DNA of 37,602 nucleotides from Candidatus Gastranaerophilales bacterium Zag_111 (GCA_001899395.1 MOYD01000062.1:140033-177634), one strand, 5' to 3'; counted from the first letter of the stretch, positions 1 to 7,944 are shown. Translations and numbers: made by a program. The notes: generated by a model not told the origin, from the sequence alone.

Positions 1-1
1 C

Positions 2-484
2 GATTTTAACGAGACAAATGTAGGGCAACTATCAAAATTATTGGCAAATTGTTCAGACAAATACAAAGCAACAATTCTTATGACAACAAACCACCCAAGA
101 AAGATTGATTCCGCACTCTTAAATGCAGATTTAATTCCTTATCAAATTTATCTTGGACCGCCAAACTCCGCTGATGCGGCAAAAATTTTCAAATATCATC
201 TAAAAGGATTTACTGAGCAGGATATTGACTACACTTTATTAGGTCAAAAAGTTATACAAGCAATGGCAAAAAATGAAGCTTACAGTGCTCAGGGCATTGT
301 AAATGTCGTAGACAGCGCAAAAGAAAATACTTCAGGAGCACAAATTACAGAACAAGACCTGCTTTCTGCAATAGAGCGGGTTAGCCCTGACATTACTCAG
401 AAAACATATGAAGCATTTTTAGATGACATAAATGAAATTTTAGAAACATATTATAAGAACAGTACAAATGAGGGAAATCAATGA
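2..484 (+). CDS. AAA+ ATPase, C-terminal part (5' truncated by window)
   Basis: The frame is open from base 2, so the gene starts before the window; a TTG at 41 is internal, not a start. The visible part reads as the end of an AAA+ module: the sensor-1 strand ATILMTTNHPRKID, the following ALLNADLI helix, then the PPNSADAAKIFKYHLKGF lid entry and a helical lid domain to about residue 120 of the visible part. In FtsH/Cdc48-type AAA proteins the segment after 'DxALL' normally carries arginine finger residues (RPGRFD). Here the equivalent is NADLIPYQI with no arginine, so trans-activation of a neighbouring subunit may be lost or altered. The Walker motifs would lie upstream, out of view. The stop overlaps the next start by 4 bases (ATGA), so translation is probably coupled. 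The AAA call is firm; substrate and role are unknown. Confidence 0.75.
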   Translation, partial: DFNETNVGQLSKLLANCSDKYKATILMTTNHPRKIDSALLNADLIPYQIYLGPPNSADAAKIFKYHLKGFTEQDIDYTLLGQKVIQAMAKNEAYSAQGIVNVVDSAKENTSGAQITEQDLLSAIERVSPDITQKTYEAFLDDINEILETYYKNSTNEGNQ

Positions 485-1899
485 TATTACCGGTCTCAAA
501 CTCAATATATCCCGTTCGTACAGCGCAAGTAAAATTCACAAACAAAAACACAATACCGCCTGTAAATACGGATAATGCTTACGAAGAAAATTCAACTAAG
601 AAAAAATTAACTATTGGTGGTATTATTACGGCAGGTATTACTGCCCTTTGGGGTTTGATTTCCAAACTTCGCAAACCATCCGGCACTTCAGCCAAACAAT
701 TAATAAAACAAACTCAAAAGCTTATAAAAAAACTTCAACCGCAAAACAAAGAACTTGCTCAAGATATATTCCCTTTGTTCATTACACATGCCGAAAAACT
801 TGGCATTGGAGAGCAAGACTTTAATAAACTCCTAACAGGCATAAATGAGCAAAATAAAGATTTTATGATTTCTGAAGGTATTAGCATAATTTCCGGTAAA
901 ATGGACAAGATAAAAGAATTTATAACCTCACCGGCAGAAGATTTAGTTACCCTTGTCGAAAATCTTACCAAGAAAAACAAACACATCTTTGAAAGAGTTA
1001 CCAAAACTCCTGAAGAATTTAAAGTGGCAGATGTCGACGATATTGCAATGTATTTGACGGACTTAAAACCGGAAAACAGTGAATATATGTTTAACGAATT
1101 ACTTCCTATGCTAAATAAATATGAAGAACCGCTGAAATTGCGTTTAGCAAGCCAATATGTAAAACTATTAAACAAATTCACTAAAAAAACACAAAATGTA
1201 GTGCAAACAGTTGCAGAAGCTGATAATTTAGGAAGTAAAAACATAAACCGCTACAATATTTTGATAAATGTTAATGACGAAAATTACACCTGTGTAAATC
1301 CAATTATCCAAAACAGCAATAAACTTAAAGACACTGAAAAAGAAATAATCCAACTTTTGCAGACATTTAATAATTCTAACGCACACAGTATAAAACCGAT
1401 TTTGGCAAATTTAGAAAACTTAAACGAATTAAAAATAAAAATTCCGGAAGTTTTAAAACTACTCAAGGGTGAAGAAGATTCAAAAATATTTGACATGGTA
1501 ATGAAAGACCCAAAATTATACAATATTGAAGAACTTGCAGAAATCAAACCGTATTTGAAAGACTTAAAAGGCAAGGATTTAAAATTCTTATCCGAAATTA
1601 TTGAACCAAAAATCAGACAGTATAAGGAGTTATACAGATTAACTTGCCCTGACCATATTTCAGAAATAATGAGTACAATGACACCTGAAATTGCCCGTAG
1701 CTTTGATGATATAGCCAAATACACAGATAAATTAGGAAATAATATTTCTTATCAAGCCTTGTTACACGCATTAACGGAAGATAATATAAAAAACTTGGAA
1801 CAATTTCTGAAAAATGTTCGCAGGACAGAATTATGGGGCGATACAATGGTTTGGGCAGGCGATTACAAACCATATTTAGACGGAATAAAGGAGTTCTAA
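481..1899 (+). CDS. Large helical protein, unknown function
   Basis: A 472-residue protein I do not recognise. After a short polar leader it has one hydrophobic stretch at about residues 44-61 (IGGIITAGITALWGLISK), then about 400 residues that are almost all predicted helix, rich in K, E, L and N, resembling a repeat-like or scaffold protein. It contains few cysteines and no catalytic motif I can see. It starts inside the stop of the upstream AAA protein (ATGA overlap) and is followed 4 bp later by the coiled-coil/pseudo-AAA gene, so the three form an operon and probably work together. The N-terminal leader preceding an F-T/F-R-G type element is also seen in the downstream neighbour. The single hydrophobic segment could anchor it to a membrane. 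Existence as a gene is well supported; function is not. Confidence 0.75.
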   Translation: MILPVSNSIYPVRTAQVKFTNKNTIPPVNTDNAYEENSTKKKLTIGGIITAGITALWGLISKLRKPSGTSAKQLIKQTQKLIKKLQPQNKELAQDIFPLFITHAEKLGIGEQDFNKLLTGINEQNKDFMISEGISIISGKMDKIKEFITSPAEDLVTLVENLTKKNKHIFERVTKTPEEFKVADVDDIAMYLTDLKPENSEYMFNELLPMLNKYEEPLKLRLASQYVKLLNKFTKKTQNVVQTVAEADNLGSKNINRYNILINVNDENYTCVNPIIQNSNKLKDTEKEIIQLLQTFNNSNAHSIKPILANLENLNELKIKIPEVLKLLKGEEDSKIFDMVMKDPKLYNIEELAEIKPYLKDLKGKDLKFLSEIIEPKIRQYKELYRLTCPDHISEIMSTMTPEIARSFDDIAKYTDKLGNNISYQALLHALTEDNIKNLEQFLKNVRRTELWGDTMVWAGDYKPYLDGIKEF

Positions 1900-1903
1900 C
1901 TTA

Positions 1904-3100
1904 ATGAGGATAAGCGGTATCTATAACAATTATCGGGCTTATGGGACTGCATATCGCCAAAAACCGTCTTTTCGCGGTGAAGAGTGTGAAAAGGGTTACA
2001 GCCCGTATGTCGTTGATATGGCAAAAAAATACATGTATGTAAAAAATAATTCTGTTTTAATCTGGAATGAAGTTTATGATGATGATATGGATGATACATA
2101 CAACGATATATTAGCACTTATCGAAAAATTAAAAACCGCTTATGCCGGCAAAGACCAAAAAATACAAACACTTGAAACCGATATAAATAAAGTGAATAAG
2201 GATAATGAAACAGAACTTGCAAAACATGTCAGACTTTCAAGAGAAATTGACAAGGAAAATGACAACCGTGACGCCGAAAGAGTTCAGATTAACAAACTAT
2301 TAGTTAAAGAACGCCGCAAAAAACAAATTTACAAAGAGTTAGACTACAAATACATCAAGCTAAACGAACTGAAGGAAAAGACTTATCCACATGGGATAAT
2401 GATTTTAGGACTTGATGACCAAGATGCTCAAAAAGATGTTATAAACTACCTAAAAAACAACGGCTGCAAAGTCATACAAATTGATTTTAATAAAATTCCT
2501 CTAAGAACGGTAAACAAAGAAATTCTTACTCATTTAAAAAAAATTAAACAAAGCGGCGAACATTCAATAGTTTACATTGAAAATTTTGACAAATACACTG
2601 TACCAACAGATGAAAATTTTAATATAATAAGCAAATTAAAATACACATTATGCACTTGTGCAGATGAATACAACGCAACAGTTCTGGTTTTTGAATCTCA
2701 CCCTGAACGACTGGATGAAAATATCATTGGAGGTCACAGGTTTAAAAAGAAAATTGATGTACGAGACATCAAAGGCGAAGAATTCATCGCATTTGTGCCA
2801 AAGTATGACGGATACACAATGCACTTCGGAGCAGATGAAAATGACGAAGTAGACTTGTATTTAGGAAGTTTTGGCTACAACTTTAACACACTGTGGATAG
2901 ATACAACTTCACCGGAAAAAATAAAAAAAGTACTGCAAAACATAGATAAAATCAAGTCAAAAGAATTATTCAAACATATCGAATACGCCGAAATGCCGGA
3001 ACCTGATGATGTTAAGTCTATACCAAACATTATCCAGCTTGACCGCAAAACAAAAGACTATAAACCGATATACGGAACAGAACTATTTTTACATTTTTAG
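1904..3100 (+). CDS. Coiled-coil protein with degenerate AAA-like domain
   Basis: 398 residues. An AAGGAG sequence lies shortly before the ATG at 1904. Residues about 1-60 are a polar N-terminal region containing PSFRG; residues about 68-160 are a charged coiled coil; from 164 on the order of elements matches an AAA module. The Walker A position reads GIMILGLDDQDAQKD and lacks the GxxxxGK[ST] loop and its lysine. The Walker B position reads SIVYIENFDKYT with the usual DE replaced by EN. A sensor-1-like strand follows (ATVLVFESHPERLDENIIG), parallel to ATILMTTNHPRKIDSALLN in the first gene of the operon. I infer a pseudo-AAA paralogue that cannot bind or hydrolyse ATP normally and may be a partner of the upstream AAA protein. 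The 3' end overlaps the convergent pilin-like gene by 12 bp. Confidence 0.75.
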   Translation: MRISGIYNNYRAYGTAYRQKPSFRGEECEKGYSPYVVDMAKKYMYVKNNSVLIWNEVYDDDMDDTYNDILALIEKLKTAYAGKDQKIQTLETDINKVNKDNETELAKHVRLSREIDKENDNRDAERVQINKLLVKERRKKQIYKELDYKYIKLNELKEKTYPHGIMILGLDDQDAQKDVINYLKNNGCKVIQIDFNKIPLRTVNKEILTHLKKIKQSGEHSIVYIENFDKYTVPTDENFNIISKLKYTLCTCADEYNATVLVFESHPERLDENIIGGHRFKKKIDVRDIKGEEFIAFVPKYDGYTMHFGADENDEVDLYLGSFGYNFNTLWIDTTSPEKIKKVLQNIDKIKSKELFKHIEYAEMPEPDDVKSIPNIIQLDRKTKDYKPIYGTELFLHF

Positions 3101-3784
3101 CGGGTCAAAAACCTTCCAACCTCGATTTTTTACAAGCGTAAGACACCAGTAGCCATTTCCGGATTTGGAACAGTTTTGTTTGACCTCATCTTCTGTTCTG
3201 TCATTTCCTGCAGGAACAAAATTGCCGGTCTCTTCCTTAAATACCAGGATAAAAACATCTTTTCCCAGCATGTTTGGCTGTTTTTCTCCATTTGTATCAA
3301 CATAAAAAACATAACTAATAGTCGCACTGGTTTTCACTCCGAAACTAGAATATATAGAGGCAACGGAGTAGTCATCCATACAAACATAGCTCCCGTTATT
3401 CAAAATAAACATAATCGTTGCGCGCCCACACCTATTTTTATATGATGACTGAGCTTTTCCGGACAATGTTTGTATATCTACCCAACAACCGTCCGTATCA
3501 TAACAAATATTTGCAACTTTTATATATGGCAAAAAATATGTTTCAAACCAACTTTTGACAATATCCATATTATTGGAAGTAGAAGGAAGATTTACCGCGC
3601 CGTTATCATTTGCAGAAATCATCATCTGCTGTAATATTGAAAAATCTTCTTTTAAAATTGCTTCAGTTCGCATATTTTTTAGTTTTGTAATAAGTCCCGG
3701 TATTGTGATTGCAGCCACAACCCCAATAATTGCCAACGTTATTAACACTTCAGGTAAGGTAAAACCCCATTTTTTCTTACTCAT
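3089..3784 (-). CDS. Type IV pilin-like prepilin protein
   Basis: 231 residues. The N-terminus MSKKKWGFTLPEVLITLAI is a class III/type IV prepilin signal: a short basic leader, G|F cleavage site, then E at mature position 5 and a hydrophobic helix of about 20 residues ending at TIPGL. After processing by a prepilin peptidase the protein would be a (pseudo)pilin held in the inner membrane or assembled into a fibre. The globular part has several cysteines (CYDTDGC, NRCGRA, YVCMDD, QNCSKS, YWCLTL) and a segment DTNGEKQPNMLGKDVF that closely parallels the other pilin in this window (DINGFNNKPNRWGYDLF). It diverges from an XRE regulator gene across a region with two 12-bp palindromes. Confidence is high for the pilin class, low for its role (surface fibre, uptake or secretion). 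Confidence 0.9.
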   Translation of the reverse strand: MSKKKWGFTLPEVLITLAIIGVVAAITIPGLITKLKNMRTEAILKEDFSILQQMMISANDNGAVNLPSTSNNMDIVKSWFETYFLPYIKVANICYDTDGCWVDIQTLSGKAQSSYKNRCGRATIMFILNNGSYVCMDDYSVASIYSSFGVKTSATISYVFYVDTNGEKQPNMLGKDVFILVFKEETGNFVPAGNDRTEDEVKQNCSKSGNGYWCLTLVKNRGWKVFDPLKM

Positions 3785-3821
3785 TTAAAACCTACTTTCA
3801 AATCATTTGCTATCAATTCAG

Positions 3822-3833
3822 CCCATATATGGG
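3822..3833. promoter_or_regulatory. Palindromic operator candidate 1 (CCCATATATGGG)
   Basis: A perfect 12-bp palindrome in the divergent region between the pilin-like gene and the XRE gene. A near-identical palindrome lies exactly 40 bp downstream. AT-rich -10-like hexamers (TATAAT on the minus strand at 3836-3841 and 3847-3852, TATACT on the plus strand at 3849-3854) lie between the two, so a repressor on the pair would cover both promoters. The regulator is presumably the adjacent XRE protein, by inference. Confidence 0.65.
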
Positions 3834-3861
3834 TCATTATAATTTTATTATACTTTAAAAT

Positions 3862-3873
3862 CCCAAATATGGG
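3862..3873. promoter_or_regulatory. Palindromic operator candidate 2 (CCCAAATATGGG)
   Basis: Second 12-bp palindrome (one position differs from the first copy, leaving a single central mismatch), centred 40 bp from copy 1. It lies just after the plus-strand -10-like TATACT, that is near the expected transcription start of the XRE gene, so binding here would autoregulate that gene. Confidence 0.65.
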
Positions 3874-3896
3874 CAGCAATGTAAAGGATTATTTAC

Positions 3897-4172
3897 ATGA
3901 ACGACAGGGAAAAATTATATTGCAAAACACTAGGTCAAGCCATAAGACAACTACGAATTGAAAAAACCGGAAAAAGCGCCATAATGTTTGCTTATGAAAA
4001 CGACATTCCAAAATCCACACTCACTCGCATTGAACGCGGCGAAAATGAAGCTCAAATAGTTACACTAAAGAAAATTGCAGAAGCTTTTGGTTATTCAATG
4101 TCAGAATTTTTTGCAAAAATTGAAAAAGATTTACCCAAAGGGTTTAAAATTTTTGAAGACGAACACTACTAA
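3897..4172 (+). CDS. XRE-family transcriptional regulator
   Basis: 91 residues. A helix-turn-helix of Cro/C1 type spans about residues 10-70: LGQAIRQLRIEKTGKSAIMFAYENDIPKSTLTRIERGENEAQIVTLKKIAEAFGYSMSEFF, with the recognition helix around PKSTLTRIERG. The 'ALG-S-EFF' ending is typical of short stand-alone XRE regulators. It is divergent from the pilin-like gene 112 bp away with two palindromes in between, so it probably represses itself and the pilin gene. No effector domain is present beyond the DNA-binding fold. The same gene pair arrangement recurs at 16596-17609. Confidence 0.9.
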   Translation: MNDREKLYCKTLGQAIRQLRIEKTGKSAIMFAYENDIPKSTLTRIERGENEAQIVTLKKIAEAFGYSMSEFFAKIEKDLPKGFKIFEDEHY

Positions 4173-4249
4173 ACTAAATCAAAAGTACGGTGACATTGAT
4201 TGTTCAATATGATATGCTTTAACAAAAGATGGAAGTAATGAGGTGAAAA

Positions 4250-6076
4250 ATGACGGTTGTTTTTTATGGAATAACAAATAAAATTGTAAGCAGGATTGAC
4301 AAATATATATCTATCGCCGGTGAACCTTGTTGTTTTTCAACTAAAGATGAAGAAATAAATGAATACAAAGACGGGCTTTTGCTCAATAAATATGAAGTTC
4401 TCTCTTTGGCTGAAGTTTTAAAACGCTATCCTGATGCTGATATTTGGGTTACATATTGCAAACCGACAATTACTGCTAAAAAGTTGCTCCAAAAATTTTC
4501 ACCTGAAAAAATTCACTTTTTTGAAGCTGACTTAGAATACAGAAAAGGCTGCCGATTTTTAGGGCATTTTATTAGTTACAGGAAGGAAACCTTTTCACCT
4601 TGCTGTATTACAAAATACTGTCCGGTAATAGAAACCTCCGGCTCAATACCTGAGCGAATGGCGCAATGGAAAAACTATACAACAGAGCTTTTAGAAGACA
4701 TACGCAACGATAAACCTAACGACTGTTCAAAATGCCCACATCTTAAATATGGGTTTTACCCAAAAGAAGTAAAACTTGATATGATAAACTTTGGGACAAA
4801 CCAACCAGGCGATGTTTGCAATTTCAACTGTATTTACTGTTTTTGCGGGAACCAACTTAAACGCCTTAAACATGATGAAGACGGATTTACGACCTACGAA
4901 ATCCTACGACAGCTTTCACTAATGCCGGAATATGACACATCAGAATTTACTATCCAGCTTTCTAACGGTGAATTTTGTGTTAATAAACACTGCAACGAGA
5001 TTTTTGATATTTTGCTGAATAACAAATGGAAAGCAGTATTTTTAAGCAATATGTCCGTATATAACAAAAAATTTGCACAATTTTTAGAAACCGGCAGAGC
5101 CATACGAGTTCTTGTCTCGATTGATGCCGGAACCCCTGAAACCTTCAAAAAAGTTAAAGGAGCGGATTGTCTTGATAAGGTTGTTGCAAACCTTAAAAAA
5201 TATTCATTCGATAAAACTAAATTATGTTTAAAATACATTTTTTTAGAAGGATTAAACGATAATGAAGCTGATATCGACGGTTTTTATGAAATCGCAAAGT
5301 CTGTTGGATGTGATGATATAGTATTATCCAGCAATCTTTTTAAACCTTTCACTGAAAAAATGCGCGAATTAACACTTAGGATTATTAATAAAGCGAAAAA
5401 TGACGGAATTGTAATTTCGTCAAACAGTAGCTATCTTTGTGCAAAAGACGCTGCATTTATCAATAAAAGCTACATTGCGGCAATGTCACAACCATCACAA
5501 CCCCCTGTACAAACGTATGATGCAAAAATAAAAGCTAACGGGAATTCGATTATATATAACCCATACAGAACCGGTAAAATTACAGGTGACGGCGAACTTA
5601 CGCTGAATGCTCAACTAATACCGGGCTCAAACGCTGAATGCACTGTTTTACTTGGAAACAACTCCAACCTGGTAGTAAACGGTGATTTCTCTGTTCATCC
5701 GTCAGCAAAGCTTGAACTTATGGGAAATTCAAAACTTATAATCGGTTCAGGATTTATGCAATCAGGAGCGCAAATTAGCTGTGCAGAAAATATTACAATC
5801 GGTAATGATGTCATAATATCTGCAAATTGTTTTATAACAGATTCAGCAACCTGTCCTGTAACAGACAAAAAGGATAAGCAACCTAATAAAAATGCTCCCG
5901 TAACAATCGGCAACCAGGTCTGGATAGGTCGCGGCGCAATGATACTAAAAGGAGTTACAATCGGCAACGGCGCAATAATTGCCCCTGGAACTATAGTAAC
6001 CCGTGACATTCCACCATATGCCACTGCAGAAGGTAATCCGGTTAAAATCAAGAAAAAGTCTTTTTTAAAAAAGTAG
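4250..6076 (+). CDS. Radical SAM enzyme fused to hexapeptide-repeat acyltransferase
   Basis: 608 residues, preceded by GAGGTG 6 bp before the ATG. Residues 1-100 form an alpha/beta, Rossmann-like region. A cysteine-rich linker (CCITKYC at 118-124, CSKC at 159-162) precedes the radical SAM core, whose [4Fe-4S] motif is C190-x3-C194-x2-C197 (CNFNCIYC). About residues 430-600 are a left-handed beta-helix: repeated [IV]G-x4 units such as TIGNDVIISANC, TIGNQVWIGRGAMILKGVTIGNGAIIAPG, ending PPYATAEGNP as in maltose/galactoside O-acetyltransferases. By family knowledge the first half should cleave SAM to form a 5'-deoxyadenosyl radical and the second should move an acyl group from acetyl-CoA. Substrate is unknown; a surface sugar or its nucleotide-linked precursor is plausible. 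Such a fusion is uncommon in my experience. Confidence 0.85.
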   Translation: MTVVFYGITNKIVSRIDKYISIAGEPCCFSTKDEEINEYKDGLLLNKYEVLSLAEVLKRYPDADIWVTYCKPTITAKKLLQKFSPEKIHFFEADLEYRKGCRFLGHFISYRKETFSPCCITKYCPVIETSGSIPERMAQWKNYTTELLEDIRNDKPNDCSKCPHLKYGFYPKEVKLDMINFGTNQPGDVCNFNCIYCFCGNQLKRLKHDEDGFTTYEILRQLSLMPEYDTSEFTIQLSNGEFCVNKHCNEIFDILLNNKWKAVFLSNMSVYNKKFAQFLETGRAIRVLVSIDAGTPETFKKVKGADCLDKVVANLKKYSFDKTKLCLKYIFLEGLNDNEADIDGFYEIAKSVGCDDIVLSSNLFKPFTEKMRELTLRIINKAKNDGIVISSNSSYLCAKDAAFINKSYIAAMSQPSQPPVQTYDAKIKANGNSIIYNPYRTGKITGDGELTLNAQLIPGSNAECTVLLGNNSNLVVNGDFSVHPSAKLELMGNSKLIIGSGFMQSGAQISCAENITIGNDVIISANCFITDSATCPVTDKKDKQPNKNAPVTIGNQVWIGRGAMILKGVTIGNGAIIAPGTIVTRDIPPYATAEGNPVKIKKKSFLKK

Positions 6077-6108
6077 AAATCACTTGAGAATTAATGTATA
6101 ATAGGCAT

Positions 6109-6717
6109 ATGGATAATGTTATATATACAATTGGATATTCAACATATAATATTGAAGAATTCATCAGAGAATTAAATAAAATTGATAAATTGTGCCTTAT
6201 TGATGTTCGTTCTTATCCATTTTCCGAGCATTTTAGTGAATATTCTAAAAATAATTTAGAACCTCATTTGCACAGAAACAATATTCTTTATAGAAATTAT
6301 AAAGATGAATTTGGAGCAAGACAAGAAGATAATAAATATTATGAAAAATATGGATATCTTGATTTTGAGGAATTTATAAAATCAGATATTTTTCAATCTG
6401 GGGTTCAAAAATTACTAGAAGGGAAAAAACTGGATTACAATTTTATTCTTTTATGTGCAGAAAAAGACCCTATCAATTGTCATAGAGCAATAATGGTAGG
6501 TAGAGGACTTGAATTAGCGGGATTTAAAATTCACCATATAATAAAAGATAGTAATATTCAAACTCAAAAAGAAATAGAGGACAGACTGCTAAATATGTAT
6601 TTCCCAAATAGAGAACAACTAAGTCTTTTTGAACAAAAAACAAAAGATGAATATGTTACGGAAGCGTACAGATTACAAAATGCAAAAATTGGCTACAAGA
6701 AAGAAAGGGTTGCATAA
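6109..6717 (+). CDS. DUF488 family protein 1
   Basis: 202 residues from the ATG at 6109. An in-frame ATG at 6094 exists, but it sits against a TATAAT hexamer (6097-6102), a good -10, and the family begins at the MDNVIYTIGYS strand. DUF488 hallmarks: N-terminal YTIGYS, then CLIDVRSYPFSEHF, and near the C-terminus LLCAEKDPINCHRAIMVG, the conserved CxExxxxxCHR motif suggestive of a cysteine/histidine active or metal site. The biochemical role of DUF488 is not established as far as I know. No Shine-Dalgarno is visible, and the -10 lies only 6 bases before the start, which suggests a leaderless mRNA. It overlaps the next gene by one base (TAATG). Three-gene cassette with a second DUF488 and a dual-OB protein. 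Confidence 0.85.
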   Translation: MDNVIYTIGYSTYNIEEFIRELNKIDKLCLIDVRSYPFSEHFSEYSKNNLEPHLHRNNILYRNYKDEFGARQEDNKYYEKYGYLDFEEFIKSDIFQSGVQKLLEGKKLDYNFILLCAEKDPINCHRAIMVGRGLELAGFKIHHIIKDSNIQTQKEIEDRLLNMYFPNREQLSLFEQKTKDEYVTEAYRLQNAKIGYKKERVA

Positions 6718-7157
6718 TGAATATTTATACTATAGGTTTTACAAAAAAGGATGCTGAGACATTTTTCAATATACTCATAAAGAATAAAATTGAATGCCTT
6801 ATAGATATTCGCCTTAACAATGTTTCTCAATTGGCTGGTTTTACAAAAGCTGCTGATTTAAAATATTTTTTAAAACAAATAGCTAATATTGATTATATTC
6901 ATAATACAAATTATGCTCCGACAAAAGATATTCTTGACAATTATAAGAAAAACAAAATAACTTGGGAAGAATATGAAAATCTATATTTAAAATTAATAGA
7001 AAAAAGAAAAATAGAAAATATATTTCTCAAAGATGCCATGAAATATACTAATGTATGCCTGTTATGCTCAGAACCAACAGCTCAAAATTGTCATAGGCGC
7101 TTGCTTGCAGAATATCTGAAAAATAGCATTGAAAATTTAACGGTAAGGAATTTATAA
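6717..7157 (+). CDS. DUF488 family protein 2 (short)
   Basis: 146 residues, a second DUF488 protein: IYTIGFTKKDAETFF at the start, CLIDIRLNNVSQLAGFTKAADL in the middle, and VCLLCSEPTAQNCHRRLLAEYL at the end, keeping the CxExxxxxCHR signature. It is shorter than its upstream neighbour and not close in sequence, so this is not a recent tandem duplication. It starts in the upstream stop codon and the dual-OB gene begins at the very next base after its stop, so the three are translated as one unit. Two different DUF488 proteins side by side suggests a heteromer or successive steps on one substrate (inference). Confidence 0.85.
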   Translation: MNIYTIGFTKKDAETFFNILIKNKIECLIDIRLNNVSQLAGFTKAADLKYFLKQIANIDYIHNTNYAPTKDILDNYKKNKITWEEYENLYLKLIEKRKIENIFLKDAMKYTNVCLLCSEPTAQNCHRRLLAEYLKNSIENLTVRNL

Positions 7158-7811
7158 ATGCAAAATGAAATAAAGTTTATTATATTAACAAAATCGGCAA
7201 GACATGGCGGAAATTGTGTAGTAGGGATAAATATTGATAACGAAGAGATAATTAGGTTAGTTTCAAACAATGATAAGATTAAAGGTTCTTTATCCGATGA
7301 TAATATGAAATACCCAAACGGAGAAATCGCACAACCATTAGACATTGTGCAATTAAAGCTAGTAAAACACTTACCTGAAATTTATCAACCTGAAAATTAT
7401 CTATTAGACGAAACATATCAATGGAAAAAAATCAAAAATGCAACCTTTCAAGATATCTTACCTTATATATCAGATGAAAATGATATTTTTGACAATAATA
7501 TACCATTTTTAACAGATACAAATATAAACAATACAAAAAAATCAATCATGGTTATAAGAGTAAAAAATGTAAAATTATATCAATATTGCAGCCTTTATGA
7601 TATGGGAAATATTAAGCCTAAAACAAAAATTGACTTTTTATACAAATCAAAACCTTACGAAAAATTTTCAGTTACGGATAGAGATTATTTTGGGGAAAAT
7701 TGTGAATTCACAGATGCAATATTAGTTGTTACACTTCCAGCGAAACCATATCATGATTACTATTATAAATTTGTTTCCAAAATATTACCACTTAAAAAAG
7801 TTGAAAAATAA
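7158..7811 (+). CDS. Dual OB-domain-like protein
   Basis: 217 residues. The opening FIILTKSARHGGNCVVGINI followed by a beta-rich body (EEIIRLVSN, GEIAQPLDIVQLKLV) and the later 'CEFTDAILVVTLPAKPYHDYYYKFVSKILP' ending match my memory of the 'dual OB-containing domain' family found beside DUF488 genes; this is recalled rather than searched. OB folds commonly bind nucleic acid or oligosaccharide, so this is the likely recognition partner of the two DUF488 proteins. No membrane segment or signal peptide. It starts one base after the previous stop and ends at a strong hairpin that separates it from tRNA-Gln. Confidence 0.65.
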   Translation: MQNEIKFIILTKSARHGGNCVVGINIDNEEIIRLVSNNDKIKGSLSDDNMKYPNGEIAQPLDIVQLKLVKHLPEIYQPENYLLDETYQWKKIKNATFQDILPYISDENDIFDNNIPFLTDTNINNTKKSIMVIRVKNVKLYQYCSLYDMGNIKPKTKIDFLYKSKPYEKFSVTDRDYFGENCEFTDAILVVTLPAKPYHDYYYKFVSKILPLKKVEK

Positions 7812-7843
7812 AGCACTATTAATAAATATATCAATAGTGCTTT
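7810..7843. terminator. Hairpin terminator between dual-OB gene and tRNA-Gln (bidirectional)
   Basis: Perfect 11-bp stem (AAAGCACTATT / AATAGTGCTTT) with a 12-base loop, starting in the stop codon of the dual-OB gene. On the minus strand it is followed by a U-rich tract (TTTATTTTT), so it is the better terminator for the tRNA transcript, but it would also stop transcription from the left. Confidence 0.75.
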
Positions 7844-7849
7844 AAAACT

Positions 7850-7922
7850 CTGGGGTGGAAGGATTCGAACCTCCGAGATGGCTGAACCAAAATCAGCTGC
7901 CTTACCACTTGGCGACACCCCA
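7850..7922 (-). tRNA. tRNA-Gln (anticodon UUG)
   Basis: Minus-strand cloverleaf of 73 nt: acceptor TGGGGTG pairs with CACCCCA, D-arm GCCAAGTGGTAAGGC, anticodon stem-loop CTGA-TTTTGGT-TCAG giving anticodon UUG, and T-arm with GGTTCGAATCC. Discriminator base is G, as usual for tRNA-Gln; the CCA end is not encoded. A minus-strand promoter (TTGACA 7967-7972, 16 bp, TAAAAT 7945-7950) lies just upstream, and the transposon described below is inserted immediately beyond that -35 box. Confidence 0.95.
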
Positions 7923-7944
7923 ATATTTAATTGTCACATCTACT

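Noticed and set aside
759-1873. Several minus-strand open frames within the helical protein gene
   Set aside because: Antisense shadows of an A/T-rich coding frame; no start signals or motifs, and the plus frame is clearly coding.
7850-7922. Integration (att) site at the tRNA-Gln 3' end for the DUF488 cassette
   Set aside because: I looked for a second copy of the tRNA 3' part (GGTTCGAATCC...) near the left end of the cassette and found none, and no integrase gene is present.
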